Shown: positions 1-6,230 of the stretch, piece after piece
How positions within the stretch are numbered: the first letter of the stretch is position 1
Layout: the number at the start of each line of letters is the position of its first letter
Source of the DNA: Verrucomicrobiota bacterium
GTDB lineage: Bacteria > Verrucomicrobiota > Kiritimatiellia > CAIQIC01 > Lenti-01
Direction of reading: 5' to 3'
DNA: 6,868 nucleotides
Assembly: GCA_022709625.1 (NCBI GenBank)
Contig: JAKLIL010000099.1
Span: forward strand, 1-6,868
Notes under the pieces: generated by a model
Databases searched by the model: none
What the model was told of the DNA's origin: nothing
What the model saw: only the letters and a program-made list of their open reading frames with translations
Program-made: the position numbers and the translations under genes

Positions 1-2172
1 GAGCCAGTCGGGCCAATACTGCGCGATGTTGCCGCCGTCGGGCGCGGCGATGCCGAAGACCGCGGCGGACAGTTTCGCGTTGGGATTCGCGCGGCGCAGC
101 GTGGCGCGGATATCGGCGACGAGCCGGGCGATATCGGCGGTGCGCCATTTGCGGAATTCGGCGTTGCGCTTGCCGCCGGTCTTGACCTCGGCGGGCCAGG
201 CGCGGCACTTCTTGCGGGTGTCGGCCTCGAAGCGCGCGCGGGTGGCGGCGGAATAGCAGCTCAAGGAGTCGGGCAACCGGACGTAGTCGAGATGCAGGCC
301 ATCGATGCCCGGATAATTCCGCGCGATTTCCTCCACCACGGCCAGCAGCAGGGCGCGGTTGGCGTTGTGGTGGGGGCTGAGCCAGGGGCGGGTGGCGCCG
401 GCATCGGTGACCTGCAGGCGGCCTTCCTTCTTCATGCGCTCGACGAACTCGGGCGGTGCGCCGTCGAGTTTGCCCAGCACCATCCAGACATGGTACTGGA
501 GCCCCTTGGCCTTGGCGGCGGCGAGGCCGGCGGCGATCTGGTCGCCGTAGAGGCGCAGGGTGTTGGACGCGGGCAGGTACTTGGACGGATAGTGCGCGCA
601 GCCGCCCCAGACGGTATTCGCGAAGACGGCGGTGACGCCGTGGGCGGCAAGAAAATTCGCGGTGAAGGGCCAGTCGCCGGGAATGAAGCCGATGCCGTCG
701 TGGTCCCAGACGCCGACGAATTCTCCGGGCCGCGGCGGCTGCACGGCGGCATCGGCGCGGAGGATGAGTTGGCGCTGGCGGCGGGCGAGGACGAGGACCT
801 CCTTAGGGCGGCCGCCGGCCAGGGCGGCCTGAATCCGCGCCGTGCAGCCGGCGGCCTCTTGGACCATGGCGCGGGTTTCTTCGGGCCGTACGGCGGCGGC
901 GGCCTGGCGATCGATTTCGGCGCAGGCCTGGTCGATGCTCGCAAAGGCGTTGACCCGTCCGGCGTCCTGAATGGCGCGGGCGGCGGCGGGCGCCCACAGC
1001 GCGGGATCGAGATGGGCGCACAGGGACACCAACATTTCCTTCTTGCCCTGCTGGTCGTCGCCTTTGAGGACGTGCGACATCCAGAAGCCGCGCGGCGACA
1101 CGACAAGGGCGGGTTCGGGCTGGCGGACGTCGCGCGCGTCGTGCCAGAAGGCAACGGCTTGCGCGCCGGGACCGGCGGGCAGCGCCGGCATCAGGCTGGT
1201 GGACGATTGCCAGATGCGCGGCGGCACGAGCCATCCGGCGGGATCCGCGAACACGATGGAGCGCCAGCGGTCGGGGCGCTCGGACTTGGCGTAAGGCGCC
1301 AACTTGAAACCCATGGCGGCGGCCAGTTCGGGCGAGGCGCCGTAAAAAACGCCGAGCTTGCCGCCGCGGGCCAGGAACGCGAGCAGCGCCTTGAGCTGGG
1401 CGGGAGGGGGATTGGGATTGTAGGGCAACAGGGCGACGCCGGCGTTTTTCAGCGCGCCCTTGGGCAAATCGTCGTCGGCGACGTTGGCATGGCCGATGCC
1501 GGCATCGACCAGCAGGCGGCTGACGTGCGCGGCGGTCTGCGCGGCGACGTCGCGCGCGACGGCGTCGGGACAGGAAACGGTGCCGCGCACGACAACGACG
1601 GACGTGCCCTCGACGGTGGCCAGGCGGCGCAGCACCAGCGCCGTATCGCCGGCGCCCGCGCCTTTCCACGGGGAAACGCGGATGCCGTCGATCTTTTTCC
1701 AGCCGGCCGGCTTGCCTTCGACGGTGAAATCGCTTTTGGCGTAGACGAGCGTGTGGGGCAGGGCGCCGGCCAACGGCTTGTTGGCCACGTACCAGCCGTT
1801 GCCGCTCTTGAAATAGAGCCCCAGATGGCGGAGCGCTTCGGGTTGCGGGCAGGACAGTTCCAGTTCGAAGGCGACCGCCGGCGACAGGTCGAAGGCGACG
1901 GCCTTGTCCCACGCGAAACGGTCGCCGCCCTGGGAAAACGGCGCGGGGAAAGCCAGACCGTCGGCCGCGGCGACGACCGCCGGCGATTTCAGGTATGGTT
2001 TCCAAGCGGCGGCGGTGCCCGGCGCGAAATCCTCGACGAGGCGCGCGGCGGGTGCGGCGGCCGGCAGGGCAAGACTGGCGGCCAAGGCGATTTTCCACGC
2101 CGTGGAAAACTTCGCCGGGGCCGGGCGGTTCGCACCCCGAACTCCGAACCCTGGACCCTGCCCACTAGACAT
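1..2172 (-). CDS. Secreted GHL10 (DUF187) family glycoside-hydrolase-like protein, 3' end outside the window
   Basis: The minus-strand frame with codons beginning at multiples of three is open from ATG 2172 to base 1 (724 codons) and has no stop in the window. Residues 20-42 look like a signal peptide: Lys and Trp-Lys, then IALAASLALPAAAPAA. Residues about 45-185 form a beta-rich, possibly carbohydrate-binding module (VEDF, FDLS, GLYFKSGNGWY). Residues about 188-300 resemble a class I glutamine-amidotransferase-like fold (SVVVVRG, ALLPYNP, GGKLGVFYGAS), but the usual nucleophile-elbow Cys is Phe. From about 485 the GHL10 barrel is recognisable: FVGVWDHDG, GVTAVFANTVWGG, GLQYHVWM, PWLSPHHNANR, and GLHLDYVRLP at 625-634. 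E. coli DigH, which cleaves stem-peptide-free peptidoglycan glycan strands, belongs to this family; the substrate here is unknown. The start overlaps the epimerase stop by 8 nt and has no Shine-Dalgarno. The only later in-frame start before the hydrophobic core is TTG 2085, which would remove the charged n-region. Family call firm; start uncertain. Confidence 0.85.
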   Translation of the reverse strand, partial: MSSGQGPGFGVRGANRPAPAKFSTAWKIALAASLALPAAAPAARLVEDFAPGTAAAWKPYLKSPAVVAAADGLAFPAPFSQGGDRFAWDKAVAFDLSPAVAFELELSCPQPEALRHLGLYFKSGNGWYVANKPLAGALPHTLVYAKSDFTVEGKPAGWKKIDGIRVSPWKGAGAGDTALVLRRLATVEGTSVVVVRGTVSCPDAVARDVAAQTAAHVSRLLVDAGIGHANVADDDLPKGALKNAGVALLPYNPNPPPAQLKALLAFLARGGKLGVFYGASPELAAAMGFKLAPYAKSERPDRWRSIVFADPAGWLVPPRIWQSSTSLMPALPAGPGAQAVAFWHDARDVRQPEPALVVSPRGFWMSHVLKGDDQQGKKEMLVSLCAHLDPALWAPAAARAIQDAGRVNAFASIDQACAEIDRQAAAAVRPEETRAMVQEAAGCTARIQAALAGGRPKEVLVLARRQRQLILRADAAVQPPRPGEFVGVWDHDGIGFIPGDWPFTANFLAAHGVTAVFANTVWGGCAHYPSKYLPASNTLRLYGDQIAAGLAAAKAKGLQYHVWMVLGKLDGAPPEFVERMKKEGRLQVTDAGATRPWLSPHHNANRALLLAVVEEIARNYPGIDGLHLDYVRLPDSLSCYSAATRARFEADTRKKCRAWPAEVKTGGKRNAEFRKWRTADIARLVADIRATLRRANPNAKLSAAVFGIAAPDGGNIAQYWPDWL
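2091..2109. repeat. Perfect 19-nt palindrome at the GHL10 gene start
   Basis: TTTTCCACGCCGTGGAAAA is a perfect inverted repeat: 9-bp arms TTTTCCACG and CGTGGAAAA around a single C at 2100. It sits just upstream of the codons for the hydrophobic core of the GHL10 signal peptide and encodes part of its n-region (FSTAWK). It could be an operator, or a copy of a small dispersed repeat. It lacks a terminator-like T run beyond the arms. Confidence 0.65.
2130..2164 (+). repeat. Degenerate heptamer repeat, about five units
   Basis: On the plus strand, seven-base units follow one another with a consensus near CCGAACC: TCGCACC; CCGAACT; CCGAACC; CTGGACC; and a poor final unit CTGCCCA. The run ends directly at the epimerase stop codon (2165). 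A seven-base period is not a codon multiple, which suggests intergenic repeat DNA rather than protein-coding selection, although the GHL10 frame reads through it. Confidence 0.5.
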
Positions 2173-3106
2173 TCGCGTGCTGGGTGCGGCGGACGATCTG
2201 GTAGCCCTTGATCAGTTCGGCGATGGCCCGCTGGATGGAGACCTGCGGCCGGTAGCCCGTGGCCTCGATCTTGGCGTTGCTGACGACGTAGTTGCGCTGG
2301 TCGGGGTCCCGGCCCACGGGGGCTTCCACGATGGTGAATTCGGGCACCTGCTTTTTGATTTCCAGGCAGAGCTCCCGCTTGGAGAGGTTGGCGTCGGAGA
2401 GGCCGACGTTGTAGGCTTGGCCTTTCATTTTGTCGAAATGGTCCACGGCGTGGAGGAAGACGCGGGCGATGTCGCGGACGTGGACGTAGTTGCGCTTGAA
2501 ATGGGCTTCGAAGAGGACGACGGAGCGATCGACGACGGCGCGGTAGGTGAAGTCGTTCACGAGCAGGTCGAGGCGCATGCGGGGGCTGATGCCGCAGACG
2601 GTGGCGAGGCGCAGCGAAATCGCGCCGGCGTCGAGGAGGTGCTTCTCCAGCTCGACCTTGAGGACGCCGTAGAGGGAGATGGGCTTCATCGGCGTGTCTT
2701 CGGTGCAGGCGACGCCGCCATGGCCGGCGCCGTAGCCGCTGTTGGTCGTGGGCGATATGAACTGCTGCGATTTCGCCGCGTTCTTCAGCAGCATGAGGAT
2801 GGCGTCGAGGTTGATGGACCGGGCTTCGATGGGCTTCTGGGCGCAGAGGGGCGCGCCGACGAGGCAGGCCAGCGGCATGACCACGTCGGCCTTTGCCAGC
2901 AGCGGCAGCACGAGCCGTTCGTCGCGGGCGTCGCCGCGGACGATGGCGAGCCGGCCGTCGTGGCAGCAGTCGAGAAGGGGCGTCTGGCCGTACATGAAAT
3001 TGTCGACGACGGTGACGGAAAAGCCGCGCGCAAGAAGGGCCGGAACAAGGATGGCGCCGAGATAGCCGGCGCCGCCGGTGACGAGGACGTGGGGGGTGCT
3101 GTTCAT
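2165..3106 (-). CDS. NAD-dependent epimerase/dehydratase (extended SDR, nucleotide-sugar type)
   Basis: This 313-residue protein has the length of an extended short-chain dehydrogenase that acts on nucleotide sugars in the cytoplasm. The N-terminal Rossmann motif is TGGAGYLG (about residues 9-16), followed by VVDNFMYG, where the acidic residue ending beta-2 is expected to favour NAD. LACLVGAP and the SINLDA stretch follow the family pattern. The active-site region has SPTTNSGYG and the catalytic YGVLK (Tyr-x3-Lys). The C-terminal substrate domain contains FKRNYVHVRDIAR, AYNVGLSDANLSK and DPDQRNYVVSNAKIEATGY, which are typical of epimerase/dehydratases in surface-polysaccharide sugar pathways. 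The exact sugar cannot be assigned. ATG 3106 was chosen because the Rossmann strand starts seven residues later and the 51 codons upstream run back into the preceding gene. There is no clear Shine-Dalgarno. It lies 40 nt after the membrane-protein gene and overlaps the GHL10 start. Confidence 0.93.
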   Translation of the reverse strand: MNSTPHVLVTGGAGYLGAILVPALLARGFSVTVVDNFMYGQTPLLDCCHDGRLAIVRGDARDERLVLPLLAKADVVMPLACLVGAPLCAQKPIEARSINLDAILMLLKNAAKSQQFISPTTNSGYGAGHGGVACTEDTPMKPISLYGVLKVELEKHLLDAGAISLRLATVCGISPRMRLDLLVNDFTYRAVVDRSVVLFEAHFKRNYVHVRDIARVFLHAVDHFDKMKGQAYNVGLSDANLSKRELCLEIKKQVPEFTIVEAPVGRDPDQRNYVVSNAKIEATGYRPQVSIQRAIAELIKGYQIVRRTQHANV

Positions 3107-3114
3107 GACGGGGC

Positions 3115-3144
3115 ACCGTAGCCGATTCGGGGCGCGGGATTCAA
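3115..3144 (-). promoter_or_regulatory. Possible promoter for the epimerase gene
   Basis: On the minus strand TTGAAT (3139-3144) lies 18 bp from TACGGT (3115-3120), inside the 40-nt gap after the membrane-protein stop. The -10 ends eight bases before ATG 3106, which again would give little or no leader. No Shine-Dalgarno is visible. The -10 is weak, so read-through from the upstream gene is an equally good explanation. Confidence 0.35.
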
Positions 3145-3146
3145 CG

Positions 3147-4283
3147 CTAAAGGACGGGCCGCCGTTTGGCCGGCAGCAACGCGGTCCACGCAATCCAGAA
3201 GCAGGCGCAGACGGGGCCGAAGGGGAGATAGCCGGCGTAGCCGACGGCGGGCATTTCAAACAAGTGGAAACAGTCCACGTAGGGCACGCTATAGGCCCAG
3301 CGCGGCGAACTGTGGAAGTTCCACGTCTCCCAAAAGAAGCCGCAGATCAGGGCGGCGAGGGCGAGGAGCAGGACGGCCGACCAGTCGCCGCGCCGGATGC
3401 CGCTGAACGGCGTTGCTACGCCGGCCAGCGCCAAGGCGCCCGCGAGCAGGGCAAGGGGCGCGAGCCACACGAGAAAGAACAGCGGGTCTGGAAACAACGG
3501 GATGAGCGGCAGCAACACGGCGCCGCCAACGGCGAAGCTGCCGGCCGCGCCGGGCCACCGGACTTGCGGGCCGCGGACATGGCGCAGACGCAGCACCGGA
3601 AAGCTGGCAAGCCAAGCGTGGACCTCGAAAATCGCCGGCAGGACGGTGGAGAAACAAAGCGAAGAGTAAATCAGATAATGCGCGGGGCCGAAGGGCATGG
3701 GAATCGAATACCACCAGTTGCGGACCAGGCGATTCAGAAGTTCGAAGTACCACCACGACAGGGCCGACACGGGGAATAGCAGCAGGAACGTGCCGCGCCG
3801 GTCGGCGAAAAGCGAATGGCCTGAACGCCGGAACACAAGGCCGTCCATTGTGAACACGAAACCCAGCCACAGCGGGAAAAAAGTGTGCGAGGCGATGGCC
3901 GGCGGGAGGCCGAAGCGGCCCCAGGCGACGACCCAGGAAATGGCCAGCAGGGCGAGACCCAGTTTGCCATGGAGGGGGAATTTGCGGGTGGGTGGGAGGG
4001 GTGGCGGTTTTTGAACTGATTCACCCACGGGACAAGCCCGCGGGGGTCTACGAGGCAGGGCGAATCCGAATCGGCGGGGAAACAGATAGAGCATCGCCAT
4101 GAATATGCAAAATGCCGCGATGGCGACGAAAACGGGAACGGAGAAAGGGGCGTGGAGCGGTTTTTGCACGATTAGGGGCGGGAAGGAGAAAAACCCCTCC
4201 GGCAATCCGCGCACAACGCCGCCGGCCAGCGGCAGGACGGCAAGCAGAAACAAAGCCGTCATGATGATCAGCCGGCTTTTCAT
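3147..4283 (-). CDS. Polytopic membrane protein of unknown function with two WETWN/FELLN modules
   Basis: I do not recognise a named family. The 378-residue product (from Met 4283) has about ten hydrophobic segments, near residues 4-24, 48-68, 107-124, 134-151, 164-183, 201-220, 248-264, 268-288, 301-317 and 350-370. Aromatic-rich motifs stand out: FELLN (180-184) with Trp190, Tyr192 and Pro195, and WETWN (318-322) with Trp329, Tyr331 and Pro334, followed by VPYV, FEMP and YLPFG. Each follows an RRG triplet (162-164 and 297-299), which suggests two related halves. Polar and aromatic residues within the membrane segments hint at binding or catalysis there, but this is inference. The loop between the second and third segments (about 69-106) is Pro/Arg-rich and is encoded by repeat-like DNA. 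ATG 4310 in the same frame would add nine residues (MAVPWYTLG). I prefer 4283 because KSR directly precedes the hydrophobic core and a -10-like hexamer sits six bases upstream. Confidence 0.85.
   Translation of the reverse strand: MKSRLIIMTALFLLAVLPLAGGVVRGLPEGFFSFPPLIVQKPLHAPFSVPVFVAIAAFCIFMAMLYLFPRRFGFALPRRPPRACPVGESVQKPPPLPPTRKFPLHGKLGLALLAISWVVAWGRFGLPPAIASHTFFPLWLGFVFTMDGLVFRRSGHSLFADRRGTFLLLFPVSALSWWYFELLNRLVRNWWYSIPMPFGPAHYLIYSSLCFSTVLPAIFEVHAWLASFPVLRLRHVRGPQVRWPGAAGSFAVGGAVLLPLIPLFPDPLFFLVWLAPLALLAGALALAGVATPFSGIRRGDWSAVLLLALAALICGFFWETWNFHSSPRWAYSVPYVDCFHLFEMPAVGYAGYLPFGPVCACFWIAWTALLPAKRRPVL
3986..4001 (+). other. G-quadruplex motif with one-base loops
   Basis: The plus strand reads GGGTGGGTGGGAGGGG: four runs of at least three G separated by single bases T, T and A. 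One-base loops are the arrangement known to give very stable parallel quadruplexes. The motif is on the template strand of the membrane-protein gene; the coding strand reads as Pro-rich codons (about PPLPPT). Confidence 0.7.
4020..4048 (-). repeat. 29-nt palindromic repeat, copy inside the membrane-protein gene
   Basis: Read on the minus strand, this matches the intergenic copy at 4317-4345 with two differences (G to T at repeat position 14, C to T at position 22). It lies in frame within the membrane-protein gene and encodes about PPRACPVGE in the Pro/Arg-rich loop between the second and third hydrophobic segments. The hairpin is kept, with one G-U pair. Confidence 0.75.
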
Positions 4284-4289
4284 GCCCAA

Positions 4290-4298
4290 AGTGTACCA
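4290..4298 (-). promoter_or_regulatory. Extended -10 element close to the membrane-protein start (possible leaderless promoter)
   Basis: The minus strand reads TGG then TACACT (4290-4295), an extended -10 pattern. It ends six bases before ATG 4283, so initiation at the usual distance would fall on or next to the start codon. No convincing -35 is seen (TCGAAA at 17 bp is weak) and no Shine-Dalgarno precedes the ATG. Confidence 0.35.
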
Positions 4299-4316
4299 CG
4301 GAACCGCCACGATTTC

Positions 4317-4345
4317 GACCCCCGCGGGCGTGTCCCGCGGGTGAA
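4317..4345 (+). repeat. 29-nt palindromic repeat, intergenic copy
   Basis: This copy starts GACCCCCGCGGG and ends TCCCGCGGGTGAA. Its core is CCCGCGGG, five bases, CCCGCGGG; each half is itself a palindrome, so the core can fold into an 8-bp hairpin. It lies between the acyl-CoA synthetase stop (4362) and the membrane-protein start (4283). It matches 4020-4048 on the opposite strand at 27 of 29 positions. It may act as a REP-like transcript-end element, but no T run follows the hairpin on the minus strand. Confidence 0.75.
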
Positions 4346-4361
4346 GGAGTCGCGCCGGGCG

Positions 4362-6056
4362 TTACTCCACGGGGGCTTCGCTCATGGCGTAGAGGTAGCG
4401 CTTGATCTTGCCGGTGGAGGTCTTGCTGAATTCCTCCCAGCGGATCTGGATGCGTCGGGGACGCTTGTATTCGGCGATGGCGGCGACCTGCTTCTTGACC
4501 TCGGCGCGCAGGCGCTCCTCGATCTCCTGCTCGGTGAACTTGCGCTTGGCGGCGGCTTCGAGGGCGGCGATGCCTTCCTCCCTCGGAACCACGATGACGC
4601 CGACCTGTTCGCCGACGGTTTCGCCCGGCGGGCGATAGCCGAGGACGATGGATTCCAGAATGCACGGGGAGCGGTTGATCTGCTGCTCGACCTCTTCGGG
4701 ATAGATGTTCTTGCCTTCGCGATTGACGATGAGCGCCTTGCGGCGGCCGGTGATGAAGACGTAGCCGTCGGCGTCGATGTAGCCGAGGTCGCCGGTGAGG
4801 AACCAGCCGTCCTGGAAAACCTCCTCGGTGGCGGCGGGATTGTTGTAGTAGCCCTTCATGACGTTGTCGCCTTTGGCGGCGAGTTCGCCGACGCCTTCGG
4901 CGTTGGGCGCGACGACGCGCATTTCCACGCCGGGGATGGGTTTGCCGCAGGAGCCGGGGCGGATGGGGGCGTCGAAGGGGGTGAGGGTGAGGACGGGCGC
5001 GCATTCGGTGATGCCGTAGCCTTCGCGGGCCTTGAGACCGAGGTCTTCCAGGCCCTTGAGCATGATCGGATCGGCCGGGGCGCCGCCGGAAATCATCAGG
5101 CGGATGCGGCCGCCGAGTTTCTCCAATATGCCCTTGCGGACGGGATTGCGGACGCCGAGCGCCCACAGGACGCGGGCGGCGGGCTTGGCCTGGATGCCGG
5201 CCAGCAGCTTGTTGTAGACCTTTTCCAGCAGGAGCGGCACGGCGGGGACGATGGTGGGCGACGTCTCGCGGATGTTTTCGCCGATGGTGCGCAGGCTTTC
5301 CACGAAGCTCATCTGGGTGCCGGACGCGATGGGCGTGACGAGGCAGACGGTGAAGGCAAAGGAATGGTGGAGGGGGAGGATGACCATGAAATTGTCGTCG
5401 GGGAAAATGTCGATGGCGCCGTCGAGCTGCCGGAAATTGGCGGTAAAATTGCCGTGGGTGAGCATGGCGCCCTTTTGGCGGCCGGTGGTGCCCGAGGTGT
5501 AGATGAACGACGCGACATCGTCGTCCTTGGGGTGGAAACGGTCGTAGGCGGCGTCGTGGCCGTCGGCTTGCGCCTGGGTGGCGGCGAGGACGGCGTCGAA
5601 ATCGTGCAGTTGGATGCCGCGCAGCTTGCCGTTGTCCAGTTCCGGTTTCTGGGCGCCGTAGAGGACCATGTGGCGGAGGGCCGGGCAGCGGCCGGCCAGA
5701 TCAACGACGTTGGCCTCGCCCGCGGAGTCCATCAGCAGGACGGCCGCGCCGGAATCGGAGAGGACATGGGTGATTTCCTGGCCCTGCAGCTTGACGTCGA
5801 TGGGCACGGCGACGGCGGCGAGGCCGGTGATGGCGTAGTGGATGGCGCACCATTCCGGGGAATTGGCTCCCAGGAGCGCAACCCGGTCGCCGGGGCGGAC
5901 ATGGCCGAAGCGGACGAGGGCTTCGGCGACGTTGCGCACCTGGTCGAGAAACTCGCGGTAGGTCCGCGTTTGCCAGGCGCCGTCGCGCTTGAACTTCATC
6001 AGGACCTTGTCGCCGTGCTTCTGCACGGACCGTTCGAGCGTTTCCTTGAGGGTCAT
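4362..6056 (-). CDS. AMP-forming acyl-CoA synthetase (long-chain fatty acid-CoA ligase, FadD-like)
   Basis: The 564-residue protein is full length for the ANL adenylating superfamily; E. coli FadD is a similar size. Such enzymes activate a carboxylic acid with ATP to an acyl-adenylate and transfer it to CoA or another thiol. Visible motifs, in order: the phosphate-binding loop YTSGTTGRQKG (186-196); LPLHHSF (227-233); MISGGAP (321-327); GYGITE (346-351); GDLGYIDADGYVFITGRRK (422-440), containing the ATP-ribose Asp and the hinge region; GKNIYPEEVE (448-457); and STGKIKRYL, with Lys550 as the C-terminal catalytic lysine. All key residues appear intact. GKNIYPEEVE and the overall layout suggest medium- to long-chain fatty acids, but chain length cannot be read from sequence. 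An acyl-ACP synthetase role is an alternative. No signal peptide is visible, so it is probably cytoplasmic or membrane-peripheral. Start ATG 6056 has a GGAG seven bases upstream and its own likely promoter. Confidence 0.95.
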   Translation of the reverse strand: MTLKETLERSVQKHGDKVLMKFKRDGAWQTRTYREFLDQVRNVAEALVRFGHVRPGDRVALLGANSPEWCAIHYAITGLAAVAVPIDVKLQGQEITHVLSDSGAAVLLMDSAGEANVVDLAGRCPALRHMVLYGAQKPELDNGKLRGIQLHDFDAVLAATQAQADGHDAAYDRFHPKDDDVASFIYTSGTTGRQKGAMLTHGNFTANFRQLDGAIDIFPDDNFMVILPLHHSFAFTVCLVTPIASGTQMSFVESLRTIGENIRETSPTIVPAVPLLLEKVYNKLLAGIQAKPAARVLWALGVRNPVRKGILEKLGGRIRLMISGGAPADPIMLKGLEDLGLKAREGYGITECAPVLTLTPFDAPIRPGSCGKPIPGVEMRVVAPNAEGVGELAAKGDNVMKGYYNNPAATEEVFQDGWFLTGDLGYIDADGYVFITGRRKALIVNREGKNIYPEEVEQQINRSPCILESIVLGYRPPGETVGEQVGVIVVPREEGIAALEAAAKRKFTEQEIEERLRAEVKKQVAAIAEYKRPRRIQIRWEEFSKTSTGKIKRYLYAMSEAPVE

Positions 6057-6063
6057 GTCCGGT

Positions 6064-6068
6064 CTCCG
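6064..6068 (-). promoter_or_regulatory. Shine-Dalgarno site of the acyl-CoA synthetase gene
   Basis: CGGAG on the minus strand sits seven bases before ATG 6056. It is the only clear Shine-Dalgarno sequence found for the four starts in this window, and it fixes the start of this gene. Confidence 0.7.
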
Positions 6069-6106
6069 TAGGGGGCGCGCGCACGCCCGGGTTCGATTGC
6101 GGAAAA

Positions 6107-6135
6107 ATCATAGGCGCAAGCCCACCCCCCCGCAA
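6107..6135 (-). promoter_or_regulatory. Likely sigma70-type promoter for the acyl-CoA synthetase gene
   Basis: On the minus strand, TTGCGG (6130-6135) is separated by exactly 17 bp from TATGAT (6107-6112). The -10 matches the TATAAT consensus at five of six positions and the -35 keeps the TTG core. It lies downstream of the pnp terminator and about 50 bp before ATG 6056, giving a leader of roughly 43 nt. The assignment rests on consensus match only. Confidence 0.55.
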
Positions 6136-6171
6136 GGGAAAGCCAACGTCCGCAGTGCGATTTTTCGGCAG

Positions 6172-6207
6172 AAAAAAGACCCCCGCCGCGCGCGGCGGCA
6201 GGGGTCT
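6172..6207 (-). terminator. Intrinsic terminator of pnp
   Basis: On the minus strand the arm AGACCCC pairs perfectly with GGGGTCT (7 bp). Inside it is a second GC-only stem (CGCCG with CGGCG, CGCG loop), separated by a three-base bulge, and the stem is followed directly by a run of T residues (six A on the plus strand, 6172-6177). It starts 24 nt past the pnp stop. The T tract also forms a small TTTTTC/GAAAAA inverted repeat (6161-6176). It should separate pnp from the acyl-CoA synthetase transcript. Confidence 0.9.
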
Positions 6208-6230
6208 CTGGGGCCAGGCGGACGCGGGGC

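Noticed and set aside
803..2098. A 431-codon minus-strand frame beginning at GTG 2098
   Set aside because: The product is Arg/Pro-rich and motif-free. The neighbouring minus frame encodes the GHL10 protein over the same stretch.
292..2211. A 639-codon open frame on the plus strand
   Set aside because: It is antisense to the GHL10 gene and the epimerase end. Its product is Gly/Ala/Arg-rich with no domain motifs, while the minus frame gives a coherent family match, so it is a high-GC shadow.
1904..3121. A 405-codon plus-strand frame opposite the epimerase
   Set aside because: It spans two genes and their junction on the opposite strand, has biased composition and carries no recognisable motif.
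3107..3259. N-terminal extension of the epimerase to 3259
   Set aside because: It would overlap the membrane-protein gene by more than 100 bp and put 51 unconserved residues before the Rossmann motif, which normally lies near the N-terminus.
4317..4345. Intrinsic terminator after the acyl-CoA synthetase gene
   Set aside because: A strong GC hairpin is present, but no T run follows it on the minus strand and the same element also occurs inside a gene, so a repeat is the better call.
4341..6071. A 576-codon plus-strand frame covering the acyl-CoA synthetase
   Set aside because: It is low-complexity Gly/Ala/Asp/Val sequence that mirrors the codon pattern of a clear enzyme on the other strand.
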